64,000 bases of DNA from Hyaloscypha bicolor E (Eukaryota; Ascomycota; Leotiomycetes; Helotiales; Hyaloscyphaceae), in assembly GCF_002865645.1 (NCBI RefSeq), contig NW_020194517.1:1860001-1924000 (forward strand), in the 5' to 3' direction. Positions 24,515-35,659 of this stretch are shown in pieces; position 1 is the first letter of the stretch, and each line of letters opens with the position of its first letter. The position numbers and the translations under genes were made by a program. The notes below the pieces were generated by a model that did no database searches, was not told the origin of the DNA, and saw only the letters and a program-made list of their open reading frames with translations.

Positions 24515-25360
24515 ACGTCTGTCCCTGCGTCCCGAGACGCACCGTATCACGAGACAAATTTATAGTTTTGGAATCACAAATTTTTTCTTAGTAAGTTTAC
24601 GAAGTTGTTATTAATATGTCACTTTCTTTAACCATTTCTCCTTAAGGAGACCACTTAGCAATAAGAAAAAGACTGTGGTTGATCATGCTGTCGATCGTTG
24701 CAATCACGCCACTGATCGCCACTTCGGCTGTTCCCCCCTGCTTAATCGCGACCATTTGAGTCTCTTCAAAATTCGGAGCACTTTGGGGAAGGTTCCATGA
24801 AGAAAGAATATGGCTCCAAGTTTCGAAGACATTTAGAGAGGAAAATAATGCAGTCCGGGAGTTACGCCGTCCGAGGAGAGGGCATAAACGCCACATGTTT
24901 TAGCTTCAGGATTTAGTGCTTACTAATGTGCATTAGCCTAGTTACAATATACCGTATTCAAGCCCGGGCTCGCTATATTTTACTCGGCCACTATTCTCAA
25001 GCCTGGTCATGTGTGTGGCGTAAAATGCCAATGTCACGCGTGTGGCGTAAGAGCAGGTTTCTCGAACTTGCCATAGGTGCGCGGCAGCACGCGGGTGCCT
25101 GGGCACTGGAGCGCTGTCTCTCGTCTCCTTCTACATCCCCATCGCGACGATAGGATAATATGGACAGAGCCAGTCAAGTACTGGCACAAGGCGTGCCTAA
25201 ATCATACCTGCCCTTGCACCCCATCATCGTGCACGCGGACGACGCTCAAAGGAAGCAAAAAATCAGGACCAACAGTATCTTACTCCGTCTGAAGAGAAAG
25301 CCCTCATTAAGTTCCTGCTGTAGATGCCTGACCTCGGCTAGCCTGTGCGAATAAAGTAAC
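24515..25360 (+). mobile_element. Fot/pogo-type element copy B, left part only
   Basis: A sharp left end, acgtctgtccctgcgtcccg, follows TA at 24513-24514. The leader and first codons of the transposase (from 25160, MDRASQVLAQGVP) align with copy A at 17456 but with frameshifts and stops. Similarity fades after about 25360, before the catalytic domain. It starts about 80 bp after the NLR stop codon. Confidence 0.75.
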
Positions 25361-25572
25361 GTTATAATTATTCTGACTGCCCGTATTCCGCCAGAAATTG
25401 GGCGTTTTAGCAGAGAACGCAGGATTCTATATAATCTTTGCTCAGTAATGCAGAGCGCGAAGCCCCGGCCGCAACATCTCGTTGCTTGTTATAATAAATT
25501 GAAGCTGGATGCGGGCTGATAGTGATCAGCTAACTTATAAGTCGAACAAAAATCCATACGAATCAATCCGCA

Positions 25573-27939
25573 TCACTGCTTCTCCTCGATCATTCGCCAC
25601 AGCCTATCCTCATTCTTCTCATATCGTTCCCGCTGTCCTCTAAGTTCTTCCTCCGATCTCCCCTTCTGCTGCTCCATCTCCTGTAGCAACCGTTTGTTTT
25701 TGCTCTGCTCCTCCAACAGCGACTCAATGAGCTCCTCTCTACTAAGTTCCTCAAAATCGTCATCCATGCGCTTCCGTTTCTTCGCCGTCTTGGGCAACTT
25801 CTCAGCGCCGCTTTTCGGGAATGCCGAGTTTGAAAGGTTGTTTTCCTCCCCTTTCTGCTCGTGCACATTGTGGATATGTTTGAGCAAGTTGTCGCGACGA
25901 GAGAACCCGATCTGTCCGCGTTTACAGCCGGGGATTGTGCAAAAGACTTCTGTCTCTTTTTCGTGCTTGGTATCTCGATGCCGTCTGAGGTCCTTCTTGG
26001 CGCCAAAGGCTTCGTCGCATTCATCGCAGCTGAATGGGCGATTGTGGCGATCGACATGTTTTCTGCATAAAGTTAGCATATGGTATTTTGACGGGGGTGT
26101 TTTGCATACTTCAACTGGCTCTCATATTTGAAAGTCAACTCCCCGCAACCCGCATAGTCACAGTGAAACCTTTCCTTCTGAGGTTCTTTTAAGTTTTTGA
26201 CGACAGCCAGTGGAGAAATATTCATCTGGTGAACTGTGTTCACGGCGACACTGTCTCTGTAGGCTGGGGAACAGAGAGCATCACCACCGGTTGTCGAGGG
26301 TGACATATCATTTGGAGACTGGATAGACAAAGGTTGGCTATATACTCTCTGCTGTGTTACTCCTGTCACAACCCCCGGTGATGTGAAATTCATCAGTTCC
26401 TGTGAGTGGTTCTCGTGAGCAAGCATGGCGGTGTTGCCATCTGCTAACTGCCAGGGCGACTCAAAGGTTGCGGTCTGAGCCAAATATGAGTGTTCCATTT
26501 CTGGGAAGGTTCGAAGAGCAAACATATGGTCCTCAAAAGCAAAAGAATCTTCTAACGGAAGAGGACATGTCTGGTTGTCGAGTGAATCGTGGCCACTGGC
26601 ATCGAAATCTCGAAGGGTCTCGAAGCGCTCTGAGTTGTCTGTTCTATGTTAGTACTCATTCTCTCCAAGCTCTTGAATACTTACTATCTACTCTCTCAAC
26701 AAGTAACGGATCATTTTGTAGGGAGAGAACGGCATCTGGAAGTAGATCAGTATCATTTGAATAAGGAGAGACGAAAACGGACTCACTCTCTAATTCGTCC
26801 GCATCAATATCCTCGAAAGTAAAATAGAAATCATGGTTGATGAACATCCAGCACACACCCCACAAAACAAAGAGAGCGGGAACGATAATCCACGGCATCG
26901 TCGTAGACGGAGGCCGTAGATTATTCGGAAACTCAAAAATGCACACCATGATGACCAGAGTCAAAAGTTTCAAAAGTGCTTCCAGAATCCACATTAAGCT
27001 CAAGATCCTTTGGGCTTCTGCCAGGATACGGTTGAGTTCCTCGCAGAGGCTGTCGATTTTGTCGTCACCATATCCAAGACGGAGAAGCTGTCTTCGAAAT
27101 TCGTAATGTGCTTCTTCAAGAAGTGCTTGATATTTCTTCGGTGAGAGAAGAAGCTGCTCTGAAAGGCAGCTCCCGGGTGATAAGTCGCTGAGTAGTCTTC
27201 TCGCTTCTAGTACAAGTTCGTGATACTCCTTATTTTCAGAGAAAGTTGATAACTCGTCAAGATAGCTGTCAGGATAGCAGAGCAGCCGCAGACTTCTGTC
27301 CCGATCTGCGAGTAGAGCGCACAGGAGACAGTACCATAAGCAGCCGTATATGGGAAGGAACCCGCAGAAGAATACGCACTCCACGGAACCCGTGATATCT
27401 ACCCAGACAGAAGCAATCAAATAAATCGAAATTGCGATGAAAGTGGCAGGTCGGAAGACCGGCAAGGCTAAAAGCAACCTCAGTAGAAGTCGTCCTAGAA
27501 GCGAAAGCCTACTGCGTAAGGTTTGCAGCATTGTACAATGCAGTCTTTTGTCGTCCCAGAGATTGAAAGATCCCCCAAAAAAGGGATCATAATGACGATA
27601 ACCATCCTCTCCCAACAAGTCGTCCCAAATTACTTCAAAGATCGAAGGTTGGCGATAAACTCTGCATAGTGGATTATAATTAAACGTTGTGTCACAAAAT
27701 TTTGAGGGGCTGAACCCGAAAACTCTCAACCAAGACAGCCACCGTGGGCCGAACAGCAGCAGAGGAATGCAGCGAACAATCATTTCGGCAGTGGATGGTG
27801 TTCGACCATGCCTGAGACTGACATTACTGCGAGACAGCAGAAGAATGCAGCGAACAATCATTTCGGCGGTGGATGGTGTTCGACCATGCCTGAGACTGAC
27901 ATTACTGCGAGGCAGCAGAAGAATGCAGCGAACATTCAT
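25573..27939 (-). CDS. Multi-pass membrane protein fused to C2H2 zinc fingers and a coiled coil
   Basis: Exons 27939-26685, 26638-26110 and 26062-25573 join by two clear introns: 26684-26639 (donor GTAAGT, branch CTAAC, acceptor ACAG) and 26109-26063 (donor GTATGC, branch CTAAC, acceptor GCAG). The spliced length, 2,274 nt, is a multiple of three (757 aa). The N-terminal 400 residues carry about four hydrophobic helices (around LLLRLLLALPVF to SIYLIASVWV, VFFCGFLPIYGCLWYCLLCA, LLKLLTLVIMVCIF, WIIVPALFVLWGVCWMFI). After a linker come three C2H2 fingers: CDYAGC...H-x3-H (created across the second splice), CDECDEAF...H, and CTIPGC...H. The C-terminus is a Glu/Gln/Arg coiled coil ending MIEEKQ. 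The true start is uncertain because the first 52 codons lie in a 78-bp tandem repeat; Met at 27783 is an alternative. It could be a membrane-tethered regulator. No RIP damage is seen. Confidence 0.6.
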
Positions 27940-27990
27940 TTCGGCGGTGGATGGTGTTCGACCATGCCTGAGACTGATATTACTGCGGGA
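27740..27990. repeat. Three tandem copies of a 78-bp unit
   Basis: A unit containing gaatgcagcgaacaatcat and gtggatggtgttcgaccatg is repeated three times with only one to four differences. It covers the putative first codons of the membrane/C2H2 gene on the minus strand, where each copy supplies a possible start Met. On the plus strand it is also open, with a 26-residue period. Confidence 0.85.
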
Positions 27991-28229
27991 TTAGCTTTGT
28001 GCGAAAGGTGGGTCGTCGCTGCTGATATATGCAGAGCTGTGGGAGCGGGAGTTTTGGCCTCAATCTTTCTGCGTTGTCTTTTCTTGGAGTGCTGTAGGCA
28101 GATGTGAGGCCGACAGTGAGGCCACGAACGCGGCCAAGAACGAGGCAGACTGGCAGTGTTCGCCTCGGCTGAAACACCAAATTCGTAGGGGTGGCAATAT
28201 AGGTACTCCGAATTCCCGCCGAGCACACC

Positions 28230-28689
28230 GCACTCCTAGTAGTGGCAGAGCTGAGGATTCTAGGGGATTTACGCTCTCTGATTAGTCAGAAACCCTGATC
28301 CTGACCGTTGTAGAACCCCCAGCAAAAGTGATGGCAAAAAGTTGGATTTAATGTAAAATGTACCAAGGTTAGGAATGCGGGGTGAACACGAAGGCCGAGG
28401 TGCTTATTATTCTAAGTAACTAGATCTTCAGTTTCAAGCACTTTATGGAAGGGTACACTGGACTATTCCGAGCCCCTCCCTGCCGCCGCAACCGCTATGC
28501 GATACCCTTATTTATTAAATGCCCCTCTCAAAGTTACTATCTAAGATTAGCTTAAAATAGCAAAAGTCGGCCACATTTTGCTCCGCTTGAGGACAAGTGC
28601 AACTCGGAGTATATCGGGAAGACGGGAATTTTTCGGCAGGGCCTTCGTAGCCACACACAGCCACACGCTTTATTATGTAAGATAAAATA
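28230..28689. other. Intergenic, no gene supported
   Basis: Probable promoter side of the membrane/C2H2 gene. It carries the gggaattttcggca...gtagccacac...cagccacacg block at 28620-28668 also found at 19848-19905. A short minus-strand frame at 28515-28775 shows no family signal. Confidence 0.4.
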
Positions 28690-29147
28690 CATTTTACGGA
28701 GATTACCGTAACCATTATATGCAGCTGACCAGGGATCCTTGATCGCGTGATTGGAGGTACCGATCTGTGTAGCAACGTCGCATAACACAGTACTCTCTAG
28801 TTATTACAAGGCTGACAATGATTTTTCAGCATCGTGGTGAGGCTTAGAAACCCAGATCAAACTATTCTATTAGTTTAAAAGGTGCAAAGAGCCCGTGGTG
28901 GTATCGTAGGTCGAAGGGTCCCATTATACTTCGAATTGACGCCCTCCGCAATTAGGCGCGACGGCGACGACGCTATTATAATTTTCAGAATAGCCGGGGT
29001 TTAGACTGTTCAAGAGTGGTCACCTAATATGACTAATATAAAAATATAAGAATTTTCAATAGATTTATAAATTTAGAATTAATTGAATTTAAAATATTAA
29101 TAGTTTGTCTTGTTACAGGGTGCGTCTCTCGACGCAGGGATGCACGT
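28690..29147 (+). mobile_element. Right end of a Fot/pogo-like element (copy C)
   Basis: The last 38 bp (gggtgcgtctctcgacgcag...gcacgt) are an inverted match to the left end at 24515 and are followed by TA at 29148-29149. The preceding 400 bp align with 29915-30340 (shared words accagg(g)atccttg, attggaggtac/attggaggaggta, aaaagagc). Confidence 0.7.
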
Positions 29148-29249
29148 TAGAAAACTTCTAAAAGGAACATTTTGTTAACAACGACAGAAGATAATGAATA
29201 AAGTACTTCACTATATAGTACAGTACTGTAGAGTACATGGGATGACAAA

Positions 29250-29756
29250 ACACGAATGGTGCAATCGTGTGTCGTATTCCGGCATCCACGCCGGCGGCAG
29301 CACAAACCCGTCGAGCCCTGTTTTGTTGGAACGTAACTTTGCGAGCTCGGGGAGAAGAATAGTCTGGATGAAGTGGCTGGCATTAGCCTTCGCAATATTC
29401 ATGCATTTGTTGCATTCGCCGCCGTCGTTATACTTCACACCACCCGGCTTCTGGCATTCCTTGCCGACTTCGCTCAGATCGATGCCGTCGACTCGACTCA
29501 TTGTCAGGAACATGGACCCATCATCGTTCTGGCCACACCGGATAAACTGGGGAATTGGGATTCTTGTTCGCTTAGCGAGCAGTTCCAGCGCTTTAGCCTC
29601 GTTAATAATGCGCTCCGTTTTCCAAGGTCGTGTATTGAACCACACATCCCCGTGGCGTTGGGCGTGGTATTCAGCAGCGGTCCGGGAGCGTTTCTCGAAG
29701 GTATAGGGGGTGAGTTTGTAGCCTGAGTGAATAGTCGTGTACGACTCCGTTGCCAT
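29250..29756 (-). pseudogene. APH-family phosphotransferase-like gene, 3' truncated
   Basis: Reading from Met at 29756 (a further Met lies at 29774), the protein resembles the N-lobe of fungal aminoglycoside phosphotransferase-like kinases: NEAKALELLAKRTRIPIPQF (alpha-C and following strand), MSRVDGIDLSEVG (hinge), then LLPELAKLRSNKTGLDGFVL. It stops resembling the family after EYDTRLH at about 29270; the HGD catalytic motif and DxD metal site are missing. The right end of transposon copy C lies just beyond, at 29147, so the 3' half was probably lost to the insertion or a rearrangement. No RIP damage. The function of the intact family in fungi is poorly known. Confidence 0.62.
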
Positions 29757-29914
29757 AGTTGCGTAATAGTTCACCTAAGCAGCCCTCTTTGGATAATGGG
29801 GAAGGACGGTGGAAGCAATGGGCGGGTCTCGAGGTTTTATAGCCAACTTTGAAGCGCAGGGGCGGAAGACTCGTTTCAGTTGACCAATCCCGGTATCGCG
29901 GACAACTTACTTAC

Positions 29915-30377
29915 GATAGAATTTTACCGAGGTTACTATTGCCACGACGCAGTGACCAGGATCCTTGCTCGCTTGATTGGAGGAGGTATCAGCCTATGTG
30001 GCAATAGCGCATGACATCATGCGCTCTGGCCGCCACAACACTGAGAATAACCTTTTAGTATCATGATATAGCTCAATAATCCATATCTAATCGTTCTATG
30101 TGTTTGAGAAGCAAAAAGAGCTTGATGGGGGGTACTACGGGCGAGGGGTCCTATTATAGTATAATAAGACCCCTCATGATTTTATGTGGGCGACGACGAC
30201 GCGGTTATAAGTTTCGGAATTAATAGGTTAGGGAGTGTTCAGAGAGAGGTATATAATATAACTAAAGTAAAAATAATAGATTTATTATTTTTATTCGCAA
30301 ATTTACAGGCCCTTAAATCCGAAGTACCTGTGGTTTATCTCGTCACGGGGTGCGTCTCGCGACGCAGGGACAGACGT
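29915..30377 (+). mobile_element. Right end of a Fot/pogo-like element (copy D)
   Basis: It ends in ggtgcgtctcgcgacgcagg...cagacgt followed by TA at 30378-30379, an almost perfect inverse of the left end at 24515. The inverted match continues outside the TA (gttcTA on one side, TAgaac on the other). It shares about 400 bp with copy C but no transposase sequence. Confidence 0.75.
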
Positions 30378-30379
30378 TA

Positions 30380-31550
30380 GAACTCTAACTGTTTCTGATT
30401 TGACCCCGCTTTTACTCTAAATCACGTAGTAAAGGCATTAACACCAGGTTAGGGCTCGAATTCCCATTAGCAAACAGGCAGATGGGCAATTACAGACCAG
30501 TACTTTATCCAAAACAGGTTGGTTGTGGACGAGGTTGGATACTGTTTCTGGATGAGGCTGAATACCGATTGTGGGGGTTGGATCCGTTTGTGGAGGTTGG
30601 TACGGGGGTTCTTGCTTAGCAGCCAGAAGAGGATTTTATAGCCACGATCCAGAATTGGGAGGCGTGCCTGGATTGAATTACAAAATGGCTCGAAAGACCG
30701 CTGAGATTAAGCCAAAAATGAAATAAGAAAGCTTAAACCAGGGTATTAGAATTGGAGCAAAATCCAAAATCAGAGGCAGATTTGTGATATTAGCGAGGGC
30801 CGTGGTGACTACGGAGCCCATTTCGAGTCCCCTCTAGTAGATGGAATAGTGGTCAGCGGCTAATTTTAGCCATACCCAAACTCAACCCAAGCCGACTTCT
30901 AATAGGCTGGATGGGAGCCGATAACGAATCCCGGTACGGAGGCCAAAAAGGATCCTGGCTTTTGAGAATAAGACTTGTAGTTTTGTTGTATATTGCACAG
31001 ATCCAATAATTGAAAAGCGGCCTCCTATCTTTAAACCAATGGCGCTCCATGGCTAATGCGTATTTGGCAGATTACGAAAGTATGGTCTTTGGCGCCCTAG
31101 AACATTCTAGAAGCCAAGATATTATAACCTAAGAAACAATTTTAATTATCAAAGCAGCGAATCCTGCGCTTTAACTAGATCCAATATATAATAGGGAGTA
31201 TATAGACATATGGACATTAATGACAACCTTATATAACAAGGCGTATATAGATATATGGAGACCCAAAGAACCAGAACCAAAGCTTATATATACGATCCAG
31301 CCCGACCCTCTAACTTCGTTCATTCTTGAAGGACGGTATGGATTCGGAACCTGCGGACTCGGCTAGAAATAACCGTTCATAGCTTCCTTCGGCCCCGCGC
31401 CCTTGAAATCGCATTCGAAATCCTCGCATATGCCAATAGCCATTTCAAGATGGGACATATTAACCTGGCATTCCTCTTAAATAGCCAGAGCGTAAGCCGT
31501 TAATACCAGGTTTTTGATCTGAAACGATACCGTTAATCAGTTTGCTTCTC
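30380..31550. other. Mixed normal/RIP-like sequence, no gene supported
   Basis: A short run of imperfect ggttgga/ggaggttgg words occurs at 30520-30610. The short minus frame 30853-31050 has no recognisable family. The left part may include lost 3' sequence of the AAA relic that follows on the minus strand. Confidence 0.4.
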
Positions 31551-34500
31551 GAATACGTAAAGGACGGACCTACCTCGCGACCATTGTGCTCCTTCCGTAT
31601 CCAATTATCAAAGGCATCCCGGCTGTAAATTGGTTCTCCCTGAGGCGTAGCTGCCTTTTCCAGAAAGCGTCGCCAGATGTTGGTCCGCTACTCTAGGTTT
31701 AACTTACCATACTTTAGTTTGAAGTGGATCCTACTAGCGATTGCATTATCGATCTGCCCTACCCGGTTAGTGGTAAGGAATATCATCCCTTGGTAGTATT
31801 CCAGGGTCTGCAGGAATACGTAGACGAGAGTATTTCGATGGATATCTTGAGCTAAGCGCTGCTCGAGAAGTATATCCGCCTCATCTAGCAGGAGGACCGC
31901 CTTCTATCGAGCAGTACGCTTGAAGATACGAGGCAGTCGCTATTCGACGGCCTCTGCTATTATACCGAGCTTACTAGCGGAGACTTATATGAGTGGCCTC
32001 TGAAGATGTTCGGCGAGCAACTCAGCCGTTAAGGTCTTCCCCATACCTGGTGGCCCGCTAATATAACATGTCAGCAGGAGTACGATGCAAACGGAGACTG
32101 GACACCTTACTACAAGAGTACGTTAAACCCTTGCCCTTTTCCTTTTATAATATCATTAAAGGCATTGGTCGATGCCCTCTTGATATAGGCCTCGGAAAGA
32201 GCTCGTACGGCCTTCTTCTTCTTTGCAGGAATATAAAGGTCATCTAATGCAGCTTATTGCCAGTCAATCTCTTTGATATCGGCGATAGCCAACTCCACTA
32301 TATTAATATATTAGCCGAGGGGAAGTTACTGCTATAGTAGAAAAGGATCAAATACTCACCCTATCTACTATTGCCTAAGCTAAACCCAGGAACAGTTAGA
32401 CTGTAAATGAGTAGGTTGTCTCCCTTTACTTCTAATGGATCCATTCCATTGCCCTTAGCCGGGGACGGCCCCTCTTTATCACTTTCGTCAAGATTAATAA
32501 AGGTCCAGCTAGATAGTAGTGGTGGTGGGCCCCTATTAGATTCCTTGATGCTCGGTCTGGTATAGTTCGGGTTCTCTTCTCGAAAATAAGCTGCGTTAAC
32601 TACGACTCGGCTTTTAATAAAAATTTCGACCACCCGTCCTTTCTCGATATAGAATGCCTTGCCTTCGTACTCGCAGAGGTGGATATCCATTATGGACAGA
32701 AATTTCCGACCGTATTCGGAGAGCTTGGCCCTTATATGCTTCTTGCCTAAGTGGTATTAGAGGGGGAATACCTCCAGAGCAGTGATCTGTTTTGCCCTAC
32801 GGAATTTCTCAATAGTATACTTACTTGAGGTCTTCCCAAATATATTCCCGTTAAAATCCAGATAGCAAGCCTTAATATGGAAATATTCTACCCTATCCTT
32901 TGTTTTTTTCTCTTCCCCAAATTCGTACCTAACGTATCTTGGCTGGCCAGTACCGAAACATTTGGTATACGCCAGAGTATTTGGCTTGAAGAGCGTCTAT
33001 AGAAGGTCATACGTGATTTAATGCTTCTCGAGAAGTGGGCCAAGGCACTCGATTGTCGAAGCGTAAGCTGTCCTAATAAAATCAAGTAGCAAATTCAGAT
33101 ACTCTAGGGTAGACGGATCGAGGGCTGCGCTAGGGCTTTGGCGGCACCCCTCCAGATCGGATAGGTAATAGTAGAGTAGGCTTTGCTCCACCTGGTACTT
33201 AGTTAGTAGACGCTCTGGTATTTGAGTGCTTGCGGGGCTCTAGACTTACCAAAGGCTTCTCTTTATGGAGGCAGATCCCCTGGACATCTTAAAGAACCTT
33301 CCGGAGAATGTCCCGCAAGCCCGGAGATTTGATATCTATATATTGGATCTGATTCTTGGTCTCTTTATCTAGGCTGCTATTAGGAGCGGAGGTTGGGATA
33401 GAGGCCAGGATACCCACTAATGCGTATACGAACTACAAAGATATAGTAATCAAGTTCGTTTACTTTATTAGGTAGTATTAATGATTCCACGACTTTATAC
33501 TTGTATTCCTTTTTGTCCCAGCTATATGATATTAGCTCTGGCAAGGTTAGATTATAGTCCGGCATATACATATACTTCGTTAATCTTCTTGAATTCCAGT
33601 ATCAAAGCTCGCGCTTTTGGTTCCTCGGATTTAACTTTGTCTGTAGCGGCGGGCGGAGGAGGCGGCCCCTGCTTGGTACTAAGAGACTTGAGAATGTCAA
33701 AGAACTATTAGATATGCTTAGTAGTCATAATCTGTAGTAATGGTTAGTTTGTCGGAAACGTATAACAGGGAGTATAGAGGTCGGTCGAAGCCGCCTCTAA
33801 AGGATCCTCAGGAGGCGTATAAGAGCAGGTGCACTTCGGGGCGTATATAGAGGCCATCTATATACCCATAATAGCTTTGACTAACTCTTGGGCATTGCTT
33901 AATATAATAAAACCCTTGGATAGTAATAGAATCGGGCTGCTCGGTGGGGCGGTTGGCTGTCCTAAGGCCAAGGGGTTTTGAACCATCTCGGTTAGGACCT
34001 CCGTCGCTAAAGATTCCTTATCCTACCTTAAATAGACCGTTAGTAAAGTTTGATTTATGCTCTATTAGAGGCGTACTAACTTAGAATCTCGGGCTATCTC
34101 AGGCTAAGTATCTTCAGGCTTGGTATCTTCGGATATCCTTGGCGGCTTCGACTTTGCTTTAATAGGCTTCGAGATGAGTTGCTCCATATTATTAATGGCT
34201 CCCTCTGGTAATTTCCTATATTCTAGAAGAAACAAGAAAATTTCCGCTAGGCTAAATTTCAGCTCTGGCACCTTGGTAGTAAACCCTTTTACTAACCGCT
34301 TAACTCTCTCGGCCTCTTCTCTCTGACTTACTACGGCTTTATGAACCTTTGCATTATCTCCTGGTCGAGCGTCCTTGGGAAGAGCGATATCCTCCTATAC
34401 GGGCTTAAAGATAAGACAGAAGAGGTCAGCCGTTATTTTATGGTCAGCGAGCCCAAGCTCGACCTTTTTGTCTATACGGCCAGGTCGTATAAGTGCTTCG

Positions 34501-35650
34501 TCGAGGCATATAATATAATTAGTAATTATAATCAGGATTCGGCCTTCTTATAATCCTATACTATTAATAACATTTAAAAGAGCAAATAAAGATACCTTTT
34601 TACCGGCAGATTTACTTATTCGGGAAAGAGAGCCTATTACGATCTGGCGAGAGTCCTCGGTTTTAGTATCTCGATTCGAACTAATAGTATTAATATCTTC
34701 CAAAAGAATAATATAGTGACTTGGAAGCTTATTAAATAGGCTCTTTAGGTTAGCTTCACTAATAGTAGAAAGGCTAAGGATATAGATATTTAAACCAAAA
34801 TAACTAGTAATAGCCGAGCTCAAACTCGATTTTCCAGTTCCAGGAGGTCCGTATAGTAAGTAACCCCGTCGGTAGGGATTATTATAATTAGAATACTATT
34901 ATTAGAATACTAGGTCAAGGAATTCCCTAATATCTTCTAGTAACTCTATTTTCCTACTTTTATTAAGAATAATAGTCGAGATATATCTTATTTTAGATAC
35001 TATAGACCTAATCCACTAGCTATCTTAGTACTTATAGAGACAGGTTTTACCCTAAATAAGCTTTATATACTCGGTATAGTACTTATCGAGTAGTTCCTTA
35101 AGAATTTGCGGAGACCTGCCAAAGCAGGAAATAGAGATATCCTCTTAACTACTAAATTCTCTAGCTTGAAAATAATACCGGAATATAAGCTAATAGCTAT
35201 TATACCGGAGAAAAAAGTATCTATTCCAGGGCATATAATACAGAGTTTTTTTATTCGCATCTCTATTATTTAAATAATTATTTCTTGACCGGTTTAATAA
35301 TAAGGCCAAGTTAGTAGTAACGAGAGAGGAGGAAGTATTCTGGGCGAAGCTCTAAGAGAATATCCATAATATAAGTATATTATATATATCCTTATAATAT
35401 TAAAGATAAATAGTTAAAGCTATTTATTATTAGAAAGTGGGTTCTCTTATTTGGATAGAGGGAGTTCTTACTATAATAAGTCTTAAGTAATCCTAATAAA
35501 TACTTGCAAATATATCCGTAACCAAATATAATTAACCTAAAGAAACATAGTAGAGGAATATAGACATTCAAGTTAATAGTAAGATACCCCTGGATAGCGG
35601 CAGATATGCGAGTAAAGCCTGGGAATAAGAAGTCCAGAATCGAGGCTTGA
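31550..35650 (-). pseudogene. RIP-damaged double AAA+ ATPase: BCS1-like unit joined to a second AAA unit
   Basis: Reading downward from 35650: a BCS1 N-terminal-like region (SILDFLFPGFTRISAAIQG, LNVYIPLL), then a BCS1-type AAA module with GYLLYGPPGTGKSS (Walker A, about 34870-34830), YIILLEDINTISS (Walker B) and LIRPGRIDKKVELGLADHK. The same codon phase continues without a frame change through a linker (QNPLALGQPTAPPSSPI) into the N-terminal region of a second AAA protein (NAAYFREENPNYTRPSI; NLLIYSLTVPGFSLG, DUF7025-like). A GTGAGT donor follows at about 32358, and the second AAA core follows: ISGPPGMGKTLTAELLAEHL (about 32065), KAVLLLDEADILLEQRLAQD and GMIFLTTNRVGQID. About 2.9 kb keeps one frame, with stops mainly at former Gln and Trp codons. 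BCS1 is a mitochondrial translocase. Whether this was one protein or two adjacent genes is uncertain. Confidence 0.68.
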
Positions 35651-35659
35651 GTATCCGAG

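Noticed and set aside
27808..28107. Plus-strand 26-residue repeat protein (Asn/Gly-rich, amyloid-like look)
   Set aside because: It lies antisense to the spliced membrane/C2H2 gene and has no upstream domain or promoter evidence; kept only as a note on the tandem repeat.
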